Shown in pieces: positions 41,227-41,235 of a stretch of 41,235 nucleotides of DNA. Made by a program: the position numbers and the translations under genes. The stretch comes from CAIUPE01 sp046092445 (GTDB lineage Bacteria > Pseudomonadota > Alphaproteobacteria > Rhizobiales > Beijerinckiaceae). The notes under the pieces are model-generated. The model did no database searches. It was not told the DNA's origin and saw nothing but the letters and a program-made list of their open reading frames with translations. Numbering within the stretch: the stretch's first letter is position 1; each line of letters starts with the position of its first letter. The stretch covers positions 1 to 41,235 of the forward strand of contig JBJTDR010000064.1 of the NCBI GenBank assembly GCA_046092445.1. The letters run 5' to 3'.

Positions 41227-41235
41227 AGCCGGCAA

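Noticed and set aside
1..41235. CRISPR arrays, insertion sequences, tRNA or rRNA genes
   Set aside because: No regular short repeats, no transposase motifs, and no cloverleaf or rRNA-like segment was recognised by eye on either strand.

Overview
The window looks like a chromosomal segment of an alphaproteobacterium, most likely of the order Hyphomicrobiales (Rhizobiales). The evidence is moderately high GC and two gene blocks with an order familiar from that group: nfuA/tsaB/rimI/plsC/miaB/phoH/ybeY/corC/lnt/XRE regulator/metK/trmB, and enoyl-CoA hydratase/mutM/ubiE/ubiB/coaBC. The species cannot be named from the sequence alone.

Left part (1 to about 20.5 kb): an accessory carbohydrate-uptake island, almost all on the minus strand, with two complete CUT1-type ABC importers. 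Operon 1 is read from 9176 down to the left edge: UgpC-type ATPase, BtpA/SgcQ-family protein, M42 (SgcX/FrvX-like) metallopeptidase, FGGY kinase, Tat-type solute-binding protein (SBP), MalF- and MalG-type permeases, and a partial DUF4432 (aldose-epimerase-like) protein. A creatininase-family hydrolase (9307-10056, plus strand) diverges from it. Operon 2 is read from 20470 down to 10089: MalF- and MalG-type permeases, SBP, a second FGGY kinase interrupted by one in-frame TGA, an sn-glycerol-1-phosphate dehydrogenase (AraM/EgsA family), a HAD-IIB phosphatase, a second UgpC-type ATPase, a divergent GpsA-like dehydrogenase and a SorC-family regulator. A strong hairpin terminator follows each SBP gene, which would give the SBP more transcript than the genes behind it. 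Gene content suggests import, phosphorylation, oxidation and dephosphorylation of a polyol or a glycerol-phosphate-like compound; the substrate is unknown.

Middle part (20.5-33.5 kb): a DUF2336 protein on the plus strand, then a long run of minus-strand housekeeping genes. These cover methionine/SAM metabolism and tRNA modification (trmB, metK, miaB, tsaB), lipoprotein and phospholipid synthesis (lnt, plsC), ribosome maturation (ybeY, phoH, rimI), an Fe-S carrier (nfuA-like), a CorC-like CBS protein and a RutE-like nitroreductase.

Right part (33.6 kb to the end): a FAD-dependent oxidase, enoyl-CoA hydratase and mutM on the minus strand, diverging from ubiE, ubiB, an inserted SRPBCC-like gene and coaBC on the plus strand. 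The last about 60 bases are low-complexity, C-rich sequence that breaks coaBC. This looks like a poor-quality contig end and not a biological truncation.
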